Shown here piece after piece: positions 33,812-43,323 of a stretch of DNA of 64,000 bases. Source of the stretch: Symbiodinium natans (taxonomy: Eukaryota; Sar; Dinophyceae; Suessiales; Symbiodiniaceae). The stretch lies in assembly GCA_905221605.1 (NCBI GenBank), contig CAJNDS010002191.1, positions 384,710 through 448,709 on the forward strand, read 5' to 3'. The translations under genes and the position numbers were made by a program. Under the pieces are notes generated by a model. The model searched no databases. It was given only the letters and a program-made list of their open reading frames with translations, and was not told the DNA's origin. Numbering within the stretch: position 1 is the first letter of the stretch; the number at the start of each line of letters is the position of its first letter.

Positions 33812-34120
33812 TGTGTGGTGTGTGTAAGCGTCTGTGTGTGTGTGTGTGTCTGTGTGTGTGTGTGTCTCTGTGTGTGTGTGTGTGTCTGTGTCTGTGTGTG
33901 TGTGTGTGTGTGTCTGTGTGTCTGTGTGTGTGTGTGTGTCTGTCTGTGTGTCTGTGTGTCTCTGTGTGTCTCTGTGTGTCTGTGTGTGTCTGTGTGTGTC
34001 TGTGTGTGTGTGTGTGTCTGTCTGTGTGTCTGTCTGTGTGTCTGCGTGTCTGCGTGTCTGTGTGTCTGTGTGTCTGTGTGTCTGTGTGTCTGTGTGTGTG
34101 TGTGTATGTGTGTGTGATGT
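33220..34120. repeat. TG/TGTC microsatellite
   Basis: TG runs with TCTGTG insertions over about 900 bp. It follows the candidate exon at 34150-34405 in the minus sense. The long His/Thr and Cys/Val frames are artefacts. Confidence 0.95.
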
Positions 34121-34149
34121 GTGATTTGTGCATGGTGTGTGGCGCGTGG

Positions 34150-34405
34150 TGCACGGCCGAGAGCTTCGTGAAGGTCTGGAGGCCCTCGACGTGGATCGGA
34201 CCCTCTTCACCAGAGCATCTCCATGTTTCTTTGAGCTCCTCGTGAAGTTTCCAAGATCGGAAGCACTGCTCACATAGACAGCATACACGTGAAACCGAGC
34301 CTGAGTCTCATCTGCAAAGTGCACGATGTGCATGCATAGTCCAGCAACAAGCAAAGCCGCAAGCTTTTCCGCGAAGTCGCACACACGTTTCTCATTGCGG
34401 CAGCA
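34150..34405 (-). CDS. Candidate coding region, frame change inside
   Basis: The minus strand encodes [20 protein letters not shown] and [18 protein letters not shown] in one frame, and [20 protein letters not shown] then [18 protein letters not shown] in another; both are strongly protein-like. They abut near 34275 without room for an intron, so the segment is frame-broken or contains an indel. It lies between the TG microsatellite and the GC-rich minisatellite. Confidence 0.4.
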
Positions 34406-35200
34406 CAAACGACGCGTGTGTCGCGCCGGCCAGCGTTTCCCGCGGCCCGAGCGCGCGCGCGGCAATAAGCGCCGCGCCTGCCAGCACAAACGACGCGTGT
34501 ATCGCGCCGGCCAGCGTTTCCCGCGGCCCGAGCGCGCGCGCGGCAACGGCCCAGGGCCCCTAATAAGTGCCGCGCCTGCCAGCACAAACGACACGTGCGT
34601 CGCGCCTGCCAGCGTTTCCCGCGGCCCGAGCACGCGCGCGGCAACGGCCCAGGGCCCCTAAGTGCTGCGCCTGCCAGCACAAACGACGCGTGCATCGCGC
34701 CCGCCCGCCCGCCAGCGTTTCCCGCGGCCCGAGCGCGCGCGCGGCAACGGCCCAGGGCCCCTAAGTGCCGCGCCTGCCAGCACAAACGACGCGTGTGTCG
34801 CGCCTGCCAGCGTTTCCCGCGGCCCGAGCGCGCGCGCGGCAACGGCCCAGGGCCCCTAAGTGCCAGCACAAACGACGCGTGTGTCGCGCCGGCCAGCGTT
34901 TCCCGCGGCCCGAGCGCGCGCGCGCGCGCGGCAACGGCCCAGGGCCCCTAAGTGCCCCGCCTGCCAGCACAAACGACGTGTCGCGCCTGCCAGCGTTTCC
35001 CGGGGCCCGAGCGCGCGCGCGGCAACGGCCCAGGGCCCCTTATAAGTGCCGCGCCTGCCAGCACAAACGACGCGTGTCTCGCGCCTGCCAGCGTTTCCCG
35101 GGGCCCGAGCGCGCGCGCGGCAACGGCCCAGGGCCCCTTATAAGTGCCGCGCCAGCCAGCACAAACGACACGTGCGTCGCGCTTGCCAGCGTTTCGCGAG
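34401..35200. repeat. GC-rich minisatellite, nine units
   Basis: Nine units starting CAGCACAAACGACGCGTG at 34401, 34482, 34580, 34674, 34779, 34864, 34966, 35059 and 35158 (81-105 bp apart). Each contains GCCAGCGTTTCCCGCGGCCC, a (CG)n stretch of 8-14 bases and a CCCAGGGCCCC block. The CpG-rich runs vary in length. Confidence 0.95.
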
Positions 35201-35204
35201 CCCC

Positions 35205-35435
35205 GTGCCGGTCATGGTGCGTGATGTAGTGCGTGCTGTGGTGCGTGATGTGGTGTGCGTGATGTGGTGAGTGGATGTCGCGCCTGTCATGGTGCGTGAT
35301 GTGGTGCGTGCTGTAGTGCGTGATGTGGCGCGTGATGTGGTGTGTGGTGGGTGATGTGGTGCGTGATGTGGTGCGTGGATGTAATGGGTGATGATGGTGC
35401 GTGATGTTGTCTGTTGAGTCAGGTGGTGCGTGATG
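35205..35435. repeat. GTGATGTGGTGCGTG repeat
   Basis: Degenerate tandem units of GTGATGTGGTGCGTG and GTGCGTGATGTGGTG, directly after the minisatellite. Confidence 0.9.
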
Positions 35436-35524
35436 TGGTGAAAGAGGAAGGAAGGAAAGAAGCAGGAAGGAAGGAAGGAAGGAGGGAGGAGGAAGAGGAG
35501 GAAGGAGAAGGAGGAGGAAGGAGC
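35436..35524. repeat. GGAAG purine tract
   Basis: Almost pure A/G sequence of GGAAG, GGAGG and GAGGA units; a strand-asymmetric purine tract. Confidence 0.9.
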
Positions 35525-35612
35525 GCGGGACAGCCCCAAAAGTAAGAACCCCACACAAAGATGTGGGGAAAAAGGATTGACCCCTGGCGGTTTTAGTGCA
35601 CGAGATGGTCCC

Positions 35613-35837
35613 TCACGCCTCAGCAAAGACGGGCGTATTGCGTAGGTCCTTGAGCTTTTGCAGCGAAAGTTTGCAGGCAAACATCCCAGACCCTAGCCGT
35701 GCTTTACGTAAAACCATGCCTAGCAAGCCACCCCTCCCCCTTTTGTGTGCCACTGGCTTGCATCCCGGTACGCCTGCAAATTGTCGCTTTTCAGGGATCT
35801 CTTCCTCAAGGGGCTCGATTCCAGCGAAAAAAAGTAT
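35613..35837 (-). CDS. C-terminal exon, basic protein
   Basis: Acceptor CCCTTTACAG, then 74 codons to TGA at 35613. Strongly protein-like: FFAGIEPLEEEIPEKRQFAG, then RGRGGLLGMVLRKARLGSGM, then KLSLQKLKDLRNTPVFAEA. There is no start codon until an internal Met, so this is taken as a terminal exon. Family not recognised. Confidence 0.5.
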   Translation of the reverse strand: MLFFAGIEPLEEEIPEKRQFAGVPGCKPVAHKRGRGGLLGMVLRKARLGSGMFACKLSLQKLKDLRNTPVFAEA

Positions 35838-36429
35838 CTGTAAAGGGGGAACACTTGTTCAGTACAAATCCCCTATCCCAGTTCAACTTCATTTTTGCGC
35901 GCTTGCGTTCGCTGTTGTAGGCTAGGCCCCCGGGTGAGCTCATGAGCACATCTGTTGGTCAGATGTCGCACTACTACAGGTGTTGTAGCCGTTCCTTTGC
36001 GGCCTATAGTGTAGAGGGAGCCCTCCAGTCCTCTCTTTTGCGCACACAGGAGGAAGATTTTGGGTCTATTGAAGATTATGAGGGTTTGAAGTCTGAAGCG
36101 CAACCTCGTGCTTCGACGATTTGGGGTTTGGGGCTTCAAGGGTTGAAGGTTTGTAGGGCTCACCTGTACTTAGTTTGGAGCCAAAAAGCACACGAACACG
36201 GCCCTTGAAAAACCTCATCCCCACCCGCAACGTACCCTTTTGACTAAACCCTACACCCGGTTGCATCCCTAAACCCTAAACCCTAAACCCTAAACCCCCG
36301 CTGCCACAAGCCTTATGTTAACAAAAGCCCCGGGAGTCCTTTGCAGCCTGGGCGGCCGCGTCGCCAGCGTTGGGGGCCTCCCATCTCTGGGACTTCGGGT
36401 TCGGGGTTCCCATGCCAACCAGAAATTCT

Positions 36430-36679
36430 TAGGGTTCAGGGTTCAGGGTTGGGTTTAGGGTTTAGGGTTTAGGGTTTAGAGGGTTTAGAGGGTTTAGAGG
36501 GTTTAGAGGGTTTAGAGGGTTTAGAGGGTTTAGAGGGTTTAGAGGGTTTAGGGTTAGGGTTTAGGGTTTAGGGTTTAGGGTTTAGGGTTTAGGGTTTAGG
36601 GTTTAGGGTTTAGGGTTTAGGGTTTAGGGTTTAGGGTTTAGGGTTTAGGGTTTAGGGTTTAGGGTTTAGGGTTTAGGGT
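36430..36679. repeat. Longest TTTAGGG array, with TTTAGAGGG block
   Basis: About thirty units. From 36477 to 36546 the unit is TTTAGAGGG repeated about eight times; outside that block it is TTTAGGG. The variant block shows local amplification inside an existing array. Confidence 0.95.
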
Positions 36680-36821
36680 AGAAGCAAGCACGTTACAGAG
36701 GGCTAGTGTATATAGGAGCTTTGGGATGTCATATGTAGGGAGGGGCGGGGGCATGCAAGGCTGTGTTCAAGGCAAAGCGCGAAACACGAATCCCTAAACC
36801 CCAATTTAGACCCTAAGCCTT

Positions 36822-36923
36822 GAGATGTTCCCCCTTATTGTAGCAGTCCTTATTAGGGATTCTATAGTACCTCCTATTACGATCCCTAGTAAGGACTGTT
36901 CGTATGAGGGGGGGAACATCCCA
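36822..36923. mobile_element. MITE-like family A, copy 3
   Basis: The most complete copy: ends GATGTTCCCCCTTATTG and ATGAGGGGGGGAACATCCCA, with CAGTCCTTATTAGGGATT inverted against CCCTAGTAAGGACTGTTC. Confidence 0.65.
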
Positions 36924-37087
36924 ACCTAACCCCCAAGCCCTAAACCACAAACCCTATAAATTCAGAACCCTAAAATTCACTGCACCCTACATCCTGTTGC
37001 ATCCCTACGACCCTGTAGTGTTTAGGGCTTGTAAACCCTAAACCCTAAACCCCAAAACCCTAAACCCCAAACCCTAAAATCCACAAC

Positions 37088-37140
37088 CCCCCTCAGCCTC
37101 GAGTCGCTTCAGGGCCTTGGCCAAAACCGCCTCTGCCTCT
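37088..37140 (-). CDS. Short helical exon between telomere-type tracts
   Basis: In the minus sense acceptor CCCCCCAAG and donor GGGGG|GTTGTGGATTTTAGGG. The 53 bp code for EAEAVLAKALKRLEAEG, a clear amphipathic helix. Split codons at both ends are consistent with an internal exon. Confidence 0.4.
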
Positions 37141-37838
37141 CTTGGGGGGTTTAGAGGGCTTGGGGTTGGGGTTTAGGGTTTTTGTAGGGTTGGCAGGGTT
37201 TTTATCATACAGGGTTTGTAGGGTCTATAGGGCCTATAATGGGGTTTGTAGGGCGTTCAGGGTTGTAGTTTCATGGTCCTTTTGCTGCGTGGCACACCCA
37301 CGGGTACTGACGGGAAACGTCCCGTTCGTGCCTTTTAATTTTAAAGATCAGCATAAAACATGTTGTATCCCCTAGCTCCAGATCATGCGTCAAGAATAGA
37401 TAAGAAATCGACGGCAACCCTTAATTATCCATCAATCGGTCAGGTCGTTAATTTTCATGTGGACTTTCGACGCTCAGTCTCACATGCAGCAGGCAAGCAG
37501 TAGGTCACCGCTATTCACCGCTCATACGCATTGGATGCTGCGGGTGGCTTAAGGTTCAACCAGCAGAACGAAAATATACCAGTAGATAACCGACTTATCA
37601 CCGAAAAGTCTGCATGATTCGCTTCGGCGCGCACTGTCACTGCTACCCCAACCGCTCCAAGATCTCACTGCGCTGAGTTTACAGCGTTGTCTTCACAAGT
37701 GCATCAACGACACCAGCCAAATTCAAAACGAGAGGGAACTGAACGGCTTTGAGAGTAAGGGCTTTCGGACCAGCGCAGCGGGGTGCGGGTGTTTTTGGGG
37801 ATAGTTGGTGGTTTGCTTTGGGCTTAGGATGGGAGAAC

Positions 37839-37934
37839 CTCCCTGCAGGGGGGCCGTAGTATCCCTGGAGCTGAGGCAGCTCGATGTCAAAGGCTACCCG
37901 GCTGCCCTCTCCACGAAATTTGGAAATGACCGCC
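37839..37934 (-). CDS. Candidate exon, unknown protein
   Basis: Acceptor GTGTAG|G and donor GGGAG|GTTCTC. The peptide includes VISKFRGEGSRVAFDIELPQ then LQGYYGPPAG. The plus strand is also open (from an ATG at 37829). The minus call rests on splice sites and strand bias of the window. Confidence 0.4.
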
Positions 37935-38096
37935 CTACACAAACCCAGATCAAAGCGTTGCAAGGTTCAAGGGGGTTAAGCGCTTTGGGGGTTGGGTCCC
38001 TCAACCCAACCTCCAGGACGAAGTAGTCGTCCTCGGTGAACTTCCGTGCCTGGACGCCCGACATGAATGCAACGAAACACGCACGAAAGTGTGTTT

Positions 38097-38170
38097 AGGG
38101 GTCGAAAATAGTTACTAGTAGTCTTCCCTTATGGTCCCCATATATTCTAAGTACTAAGGCCCCTATACTA
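38097..38170 (-). mobile_element. MITE-like family C, copy 1
   Basis: Reverse complement shares GGGACCATAAGGGAA, ACTACTAGT and CGACCCC with 47023-47094. No coding capacity. Confidence 0.45.
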
Positions 38171-38279
38171 AGCGAGTTCAAGAAGGGCAACTTGAAGCCG
38201 CTGCCTCTGCAGGGGGGAAGGTGTGGCTGTAAGTCGTGAATCCCCACTTGCGAGAATCGCTTACCACGCAGCAGAACAT

Positions 38280-38375
38280 CTCCTCTCCTCTGTTAGGGGC
38301 TAGGATTAGGGGGACCCTTAAAGGTCCTGTTTAAAAGGGCCAGAACAAGGGGGGTCCCCCTTATCCGACCTAGGA
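38280..38375. other. Palindromic GGACCC/GGGTCC element
   Basis: GGGGGACCCTTAAAGG and GGGGGGTCCCCCTTATCC form imperfect inverted repeats around a short centre. It resembles the MITE-like families but no second copy was found. Confidence 0.35.
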
Positions 38376-38397
38376 TCTGCCCAAGTACTGCACATGC

Positions 38398-38637
38398 ATG
38401 TTCATTCTGCTGCAAGCAGCACAAGTTGGCCTGAGCTTCAGCATCACGGGCGACACTGCTGAGATTCACCTGTGGTCACAAAGGCCCCACTTTACCCCAC
38501 TGCAAGCCAGATGCTATACTTGCTATTTCTTAGCAGGGAATACCGGAGTTTGGTTCCCTTCTCTCCTCCTTCTGAGATTCTGTACCGGGTCCAATCAGGG
38601 ACAAGACCCACATTTTGCGGTTTGCCAGTTAATTTAA
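38398..38637 (+). CDS. Weak plus-strand ORF
   Basis: ATG to stop, 79 codons, with a protein-like stretch (VGLSFSITGDTAEIHLWSQR). It is one of few plus-strand frames without a better minus alternative in view. Likely an exon or chance. Confidence 0.25.
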   Translation: MFILLQAAQVGLSFSITGDTAEIHLWSQRPHFTPLQARCYTCYFLAGNTGVWFPSLLLLRFCTGSNQGQDPHFAVCQLI

Positions 38638-38843
38638 GGGCCCCCCTGGGGGCGAGAAGCTTGTGTTCCCCAAAATGCCGAAACCAACCGGGCACCCTAA
38701 ACCCCGCTCTTCACCCTGCGCGGCTCCACTCAAAATCCCCTAGCATGCCTTGCTTGTTGCATCCGGGGATGGTTCAGAACTTCCACCACCCTAAACCCCA
38801 AAACTAAACCCTAAACCCCCCCAAGGGTTTTTTGCCCCTAAAC

Positions 38844-38905
38844 CTCCCAAAGGCGAGCTGCGAGCCGGTCCATGGGCAGTGAGGCGCAGGGCTCCAAATG
38901 AAGTC
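38844..38905 (-). CDS. Exon set between telomere-type tracts
   Basis: Acceptor CCCATAG|GA and donor GAG|GTTTAGGGG in the minus sense. Twenty codons: LHLEPCASLPMDRLAARLWE. CCCTAAA lies at 38790-38820 and TTTAGGG variants at 38911-38970. Confidence 0.4.
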
Positions 38906-41900
38906 CTATGGGTTTTAGGGTTTATTAGGGTCTCGACTCTCACGCTGGCATAGAATTAGGGTTCAGGGCTTAGGGGCAGGGATTTGTGGCAATCAGCGCA
39001 AAGGAAGGCGGAAGAATTGGGGTTTAGGGTTTCGGGTATGTTGGGGGGTGTTTCAGGATTCGGAATGTTTTGCGGGGTGGTTTAGGATTGAGGGCGTTGG
39101 GGAGGAACGCCACTTCACATCTTCTTGAAAATTGGCTATACCACACCACTGGCAAGATTCAAGTGATACCACAATCTCGTATCGACACCCCACCAACATG
39201 GCAGTGTGCCCGGGTTTAGGGTGGGCGGACCCTAAACTCCTAATCTCAAGAACCCCCCCCCCCCTCCGTTTTGAGTTTTGGTTTTGGGGTTCAGGGTTTG
39301 GAGGAGCGCTTGTGACTTAGCGAACGAAGCTTGGACCAGGCTTGCACTTTAATCCATCGAAACCCTAACAACCCTTCACCAGCAAAGTCATCAATGCGCG
39401 GAAATACGGAAAACAAAGCCCAGCACACAGAGCTTCGAAAAGACTGAAGTGCTGCATTATGCATCCTCGGTCCCACGGCCCTTCCGCCACCAAGTGCTTT
39501 CTGCCAAGGAACTAATAATCATCCCCTATAAACAGAATTTGGGGAGTCTACTGAAGGTCTACTGAAGGTCTACTGAAGGTATATTCCTCATTCATGTGGT
39601 GTCCTCCGCCCATCGGGAAGAGATGCTGTGCCCCGCGCGCACACAAGGCGAGGCATCCGACTCCAACGCAGGCCTCGAGCAGGTCTTAGGTGACTTAGGT
39701 GGTGGGATTTCAGGCCTAACTGAATGGCTCTCTGCATAGGATAGAACGGGGTGCTTGCTTTGCGGCTGTTAGGGCCGTTAGGGCATCGGGTTCCAGATTA
39801 CAAGCGTTGGCGATGGGCTTGCCGCCTTTGGGGCGGTGGTCCAGTGGCCAAGGATCCTTTAGTAGAGTTTTGGGTGTGTCGGGGTTTAGAGTTATAGTTT
39901 AGAGAGTTGGAAACTTGAATGCGCAACCCTTCAGATCGAAGGGGCCCCGACACTCCCCCCACCCCCCACCCGAATAACACGCGAGCCTTCACCCCAAATC
40001 CCACATGGGGTATGGTGGGGGTGTATGGGGGGGGTGTAAAGGGCTATACCCTATCATACCCATTAGGAAATCAACACGCTGGTTTTGGCCACCCTAAACC
40101 AGGAACCCAACTCTTACTTTGCGATCCTAACCAAAACTCTTTTTTGTAAAATCTAATCAGATTAGCAAAAACATAAAGCATGAGCATGCGAGCAGGTGAC
40201 ATGGGGAATCGGACCAGTTCCAAGCTACTCCTCCACCTTATGCAACTGGCTTTTGCTTCCCACCATGCACCCTCTAAGCCCTAGCCCTAGCAAGCAAGCA
40301 GCACAACACATGCTGCTAATGGCAATGAGCTTGAAAACGAAAGCACGCCACGATAAACAAATCACAACCAACATGCTGACAACAATCGCCGTCGAAGTAG
40401 CAACCCAAATCCCCGCCCCAACAAATTTAAATAGAAGACAAAGCAGGGCGGGAGAGAGAGAGAGAGGGAAAGAGTGGGTGAGAGCCAAAATCTGATCGCT
40501 ACAGTTACAATAAATCATCGCGATGAGAATGAAAAAGCAAAGAGAACATCAAGAAGCCCAAGGGGGCCCCCGCCCTCGGAGCGGCTGCGCGCCGTGCCCG
40601 CTGGCCATCGGCCAGGCGCCGCGACTTCGCGGGCGCTGCCATGGCAAGGGCGACCAGGCAAGGAACCAAAACACAAAAGAGCTTTGCTTGGTTCTTAGGG
40701 CCTTGAGGCTTTTTTGAAGGGGGGGGCTCTTGCTACAGCGCAGGCTGCTTGCATGGTCTGAATCGCTCGGGGATATTCATGCTGGAATTGTGGGTTTCGG
40801 GGTGGGCTCTCTGGGATTCCGAGTGATGGGCCACATCTCCTTCGACCCTTGCCAACAGCTTGTGTTTGGGCAGGGCTCAGGGCATACGGAGAAGAACGGC
40901 CATACCTTGGTTCCAGGGCCCGGTAGAACCTCTGATCGGGTACATCACCAGCATGGGACATATTTGTGGGAAGCGCTTGAAGTCGGAGTCGCGAGCCCGA
41001 AATTCGAAGTGATGGCGGCGCATGAGTTGAAGCAAGGCTCTCCAGCAAACCGCTTTGGGCCGGGTAACCGGTATGGATATGAGAGCAAAGGCAAGGTAAG
41101 CCATGCTGGCAGCACGCCACCAAACCGACCTTCTCCCTGAAATCCCGCAAGGAACAGGGTTACCCGGATAAAGCTCCACGTGTGGGTCGAGGCGCCAAGC
41201 GGAGCGACTTGCTATACGGGGCAGGGAACCATCAACCCTAAACCCTAAACCATGGGATGTTCTACGCCATACCAGCAGTCCTTAATAGGGATTATAAGGG
41301 ATACTATAACCCTAGTAAAAGGGGAACATCCCAACCTACACCCACTTATGGGGGGCTATGGCTGCTACAGGGGCTTGACAGGAGTTCTAGGGTCCTAAAG
41401 GACATATGGGATATAGGGGTAGGTACATAGGGAAGCTTCGGGGGCCTGAGGCAGCAGTGGGAATGTTGGGGTACCTTGGGTTAGATACCCGCCTTGAGAA
41501 CCCCAGACAATTCATGTAAGGCACATGACACAGAAGCCAGGAGCGCCTCCGACGCCCGAATGTTGAGTATTCCGTTCCCCCCCCCATTGTTGAACTTCTT
41601 CAATACGGGGGGGGGACGGGGGGGGGGTGGATCGGGTACCTATTCGGTACAGGCGGCACGTAGAACAATCAACCTAGTCACTGAGTACCTGGCCGCAAAA
41701 GGTTAACCTTCAACTATGGTAGGGTTGTATATGCCCCGAAAGGCAAAAGGTTGTCTACTCAGCGCAGGGGATTGCTGGCCTAGGTTGGCCCTGGCTTTTG
41801 AACCCGCGAGCCCGAGGCTAGCATCACCAGAGCGGCAACACCAGCAGCAGACGCTTCGGCTAAGACCTGAGATGCGGTATAGGGTGTTCATTGCTATAAG

Positions 41901-42625
41901 TCTCCCCCAAAAAAATGCAGCCCGTAGATGCAATAACCTAGTAGGAGGCCTAGCTCGCAGGCAGGTACTAGGAGGACTAGGCGTGTAGTTCACCAACAAC
42001 ACCTTCGGCATGTCTCCAGGTGGCGACCGGGAGCTTCCCCGGGCAGCCGAGAAGAAGGGCCTGGCGACCCCCAGCCCCCCCATGCCACCCTGCACAGCTG
42101 GGGCGAACCCGAGTCACAGGGCGATTTCCGGAGCTTCGTCCGTACATACGGGCGTCTCAGCAGACAACCGCGACTTGCACACCTAAGCGAACCTAAGACC
42201 CAAGATACCCCGGTTCAGGGTTTAGGTTTAGGCTAGGGTAGCCCTACACTCTGACACTACAACATCCCCCCCCCCCACCCCCCCCAAAAAAATAATAACC
42301 AAAACAAATTGTCAAGACGGGTTCAGGGCAGAGGCCTTCGCTTCAAACCGCAACTGGTGCCTTGGATTGCCTGTTGAAGGGAACCATTAGCATGCGCAAT
42401 CTTGTGAGGCTGGAATTCTAGGGGTAAGGAGAGCTTGATCAGTGATCAGTTGAGAACCCGTAGACTCTGTCATCAGGGAACCCCTTGGCCCGAAACCTCA
42501 CCCTGTGTGGACTCTCTCCTCTGCTGCTGCGTCCAGCGCGGCAGCATCCGGCGCACCCCTGGCAACAAAGAGTCCCCTGTGCTTATAGGGCTTAAGGGAT
42601 TTTCAGTGAGCCCTAAACATCTTTT
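38906..42625. other. Sparse interval, no supported gene
   Basis: Open frames at 39291-39476, 40225-40518, 40730-41140 and 41703-42095 on one or both strands cannot be supported. It holds short telomere-type tracts, a tandem CTACTGAAGGT repeat (39549-39580) and the family-A element at 41254. Confidence 0.4.
41254..41334. mobile_element. MITE-like family A, copy 4
   Basis: Ends GGGATGTTCTACGCC and GGGGAACATCCCAA; the centre has CAGTCCTTAATAGGGATT and ACTATAACCCTAGT, as in the other copies. CCCTAAA repeats abut the left end. Confidence 0.6.
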
Positions 42626-42961
42626 TCATCGGGAAGATGTCCCTCCACCCTTGTAAGCCTTAAACCTGCAATACCCCTCACACAGGGCCTTGCACGGAGG
42701 TCGCCAAGCAAGCTTGCAGCCTGACATTCGAGCGACTCGTGGCAGGGAAGAGAGAGCTTCCTCACCAAAACAAAGGCCTCTGGGGGCAGGTCGAAGCACT
42801 GATGGTGGTAATGGGTCAAAGCCATAGCAATTACAAGGAGTCCTTTGCGCGCGTGCTGCTTTCACACCCGAACAAAACGCCCGGCTACCGATAGTCGGGG
42901 CGCACAAAGCCCTCGTGAAAACCCTCATAAATCGCAGAAAACTGTCGAAGAAGTTGGCCAT
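42626..42961 (-). CDS. ORF with mitochondrial-type N-terminus
   Basis: ATG at 42961 to TGA at 42626, 111 residues. The start (MANFFDSFLRFMRVFTRALC) is amphipathic, with Arg and no acid after the first residues, like a mitochondrial targeting peptide. In the second half another frame is at least as protein-like (PPEAFVLVRKLSLPCHESLE), so the gene may be spliced or frame-broken there. Family not recognised. Confidence 0.35.
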   Translation of the reverse strand: MANFFDSFLRFMRVFTRALCAPTIGSRAFCSGVKAARAQRTPCNCYGFDPLPPSVLRPAPRGLCFGEEALSSLPRVARMSGCKLAWRPPCKALCEGYCRFKAYKGGGTSSR

Positions 42962-43230
42962 AATCTACTCAAAGGGGGGGGGGGGGGGGGCATCTATCTA
43001 AACCCTCAACCCTCAACCAAATGCGGGCCTTGTTTTCTGAACCCCCCGCTGTGCTGCCGTCGTCGACATCTGGAACAGTGCCGGGAGGCTCGACGAGTTT
43101 AAGAAGGTCCAAAAAAACTCAGCCGTTGTCCCTAAACCCTGAACCCTAAACCCTTCTGAAACCAAACCCTAAAACCTAAACCCTAAACATCATGCCAACT
43201 CGGAGCCCCCCCTTTTCGGCACAGACTCAC

Positions 43231-43323
43231 TGCGCTTCGCCGCACAACGGATTGCAGGGCCCCCTTTGCCTGGTAAATCTGCTCGTGCCCCTTAAGGCGA
43301 CGAAAGCTCCAGCCCAGCCCCTC
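43231..43323 (-). CDS. Exon with GTGAGT donor beside telomere-type tract
   Basis: Thirty-one codons, phase 0 to 0. Acceptor CCTAAAAG|G, directly after CCCTAAA repeats; donor GCA|GTGAGT. The peptide includes WSFRRLKGHEQIYQAKGALQ and SVVRRSA, charged and helical. One of the best single exons in the telomere-flanked class. Confidence 0.5.

Larger units (their letters stand above)
35838..37087. other. Telomere-type arrays and a family-A element
   Basis: Contains a weak plus-strand ATG frame at 35942-36208, the inverted telomere-type pair at 36265-36296 and 36430-36679, and the family-A element at 36822-36923. Between the pair, a minus-strand frame reads WEAPNAGDAAAQAAKDSRG to a stop, possibly a terminal exon. 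Confidence 0.4.

Noticed and set aside
34401-35200. Regularly spaced repeats that could suggest a CRISPR array
   Set aside because: The so-called spacers are also repeated, unit length varies by 25 bp, and the context is eukaryotic. It is a minisatellite.
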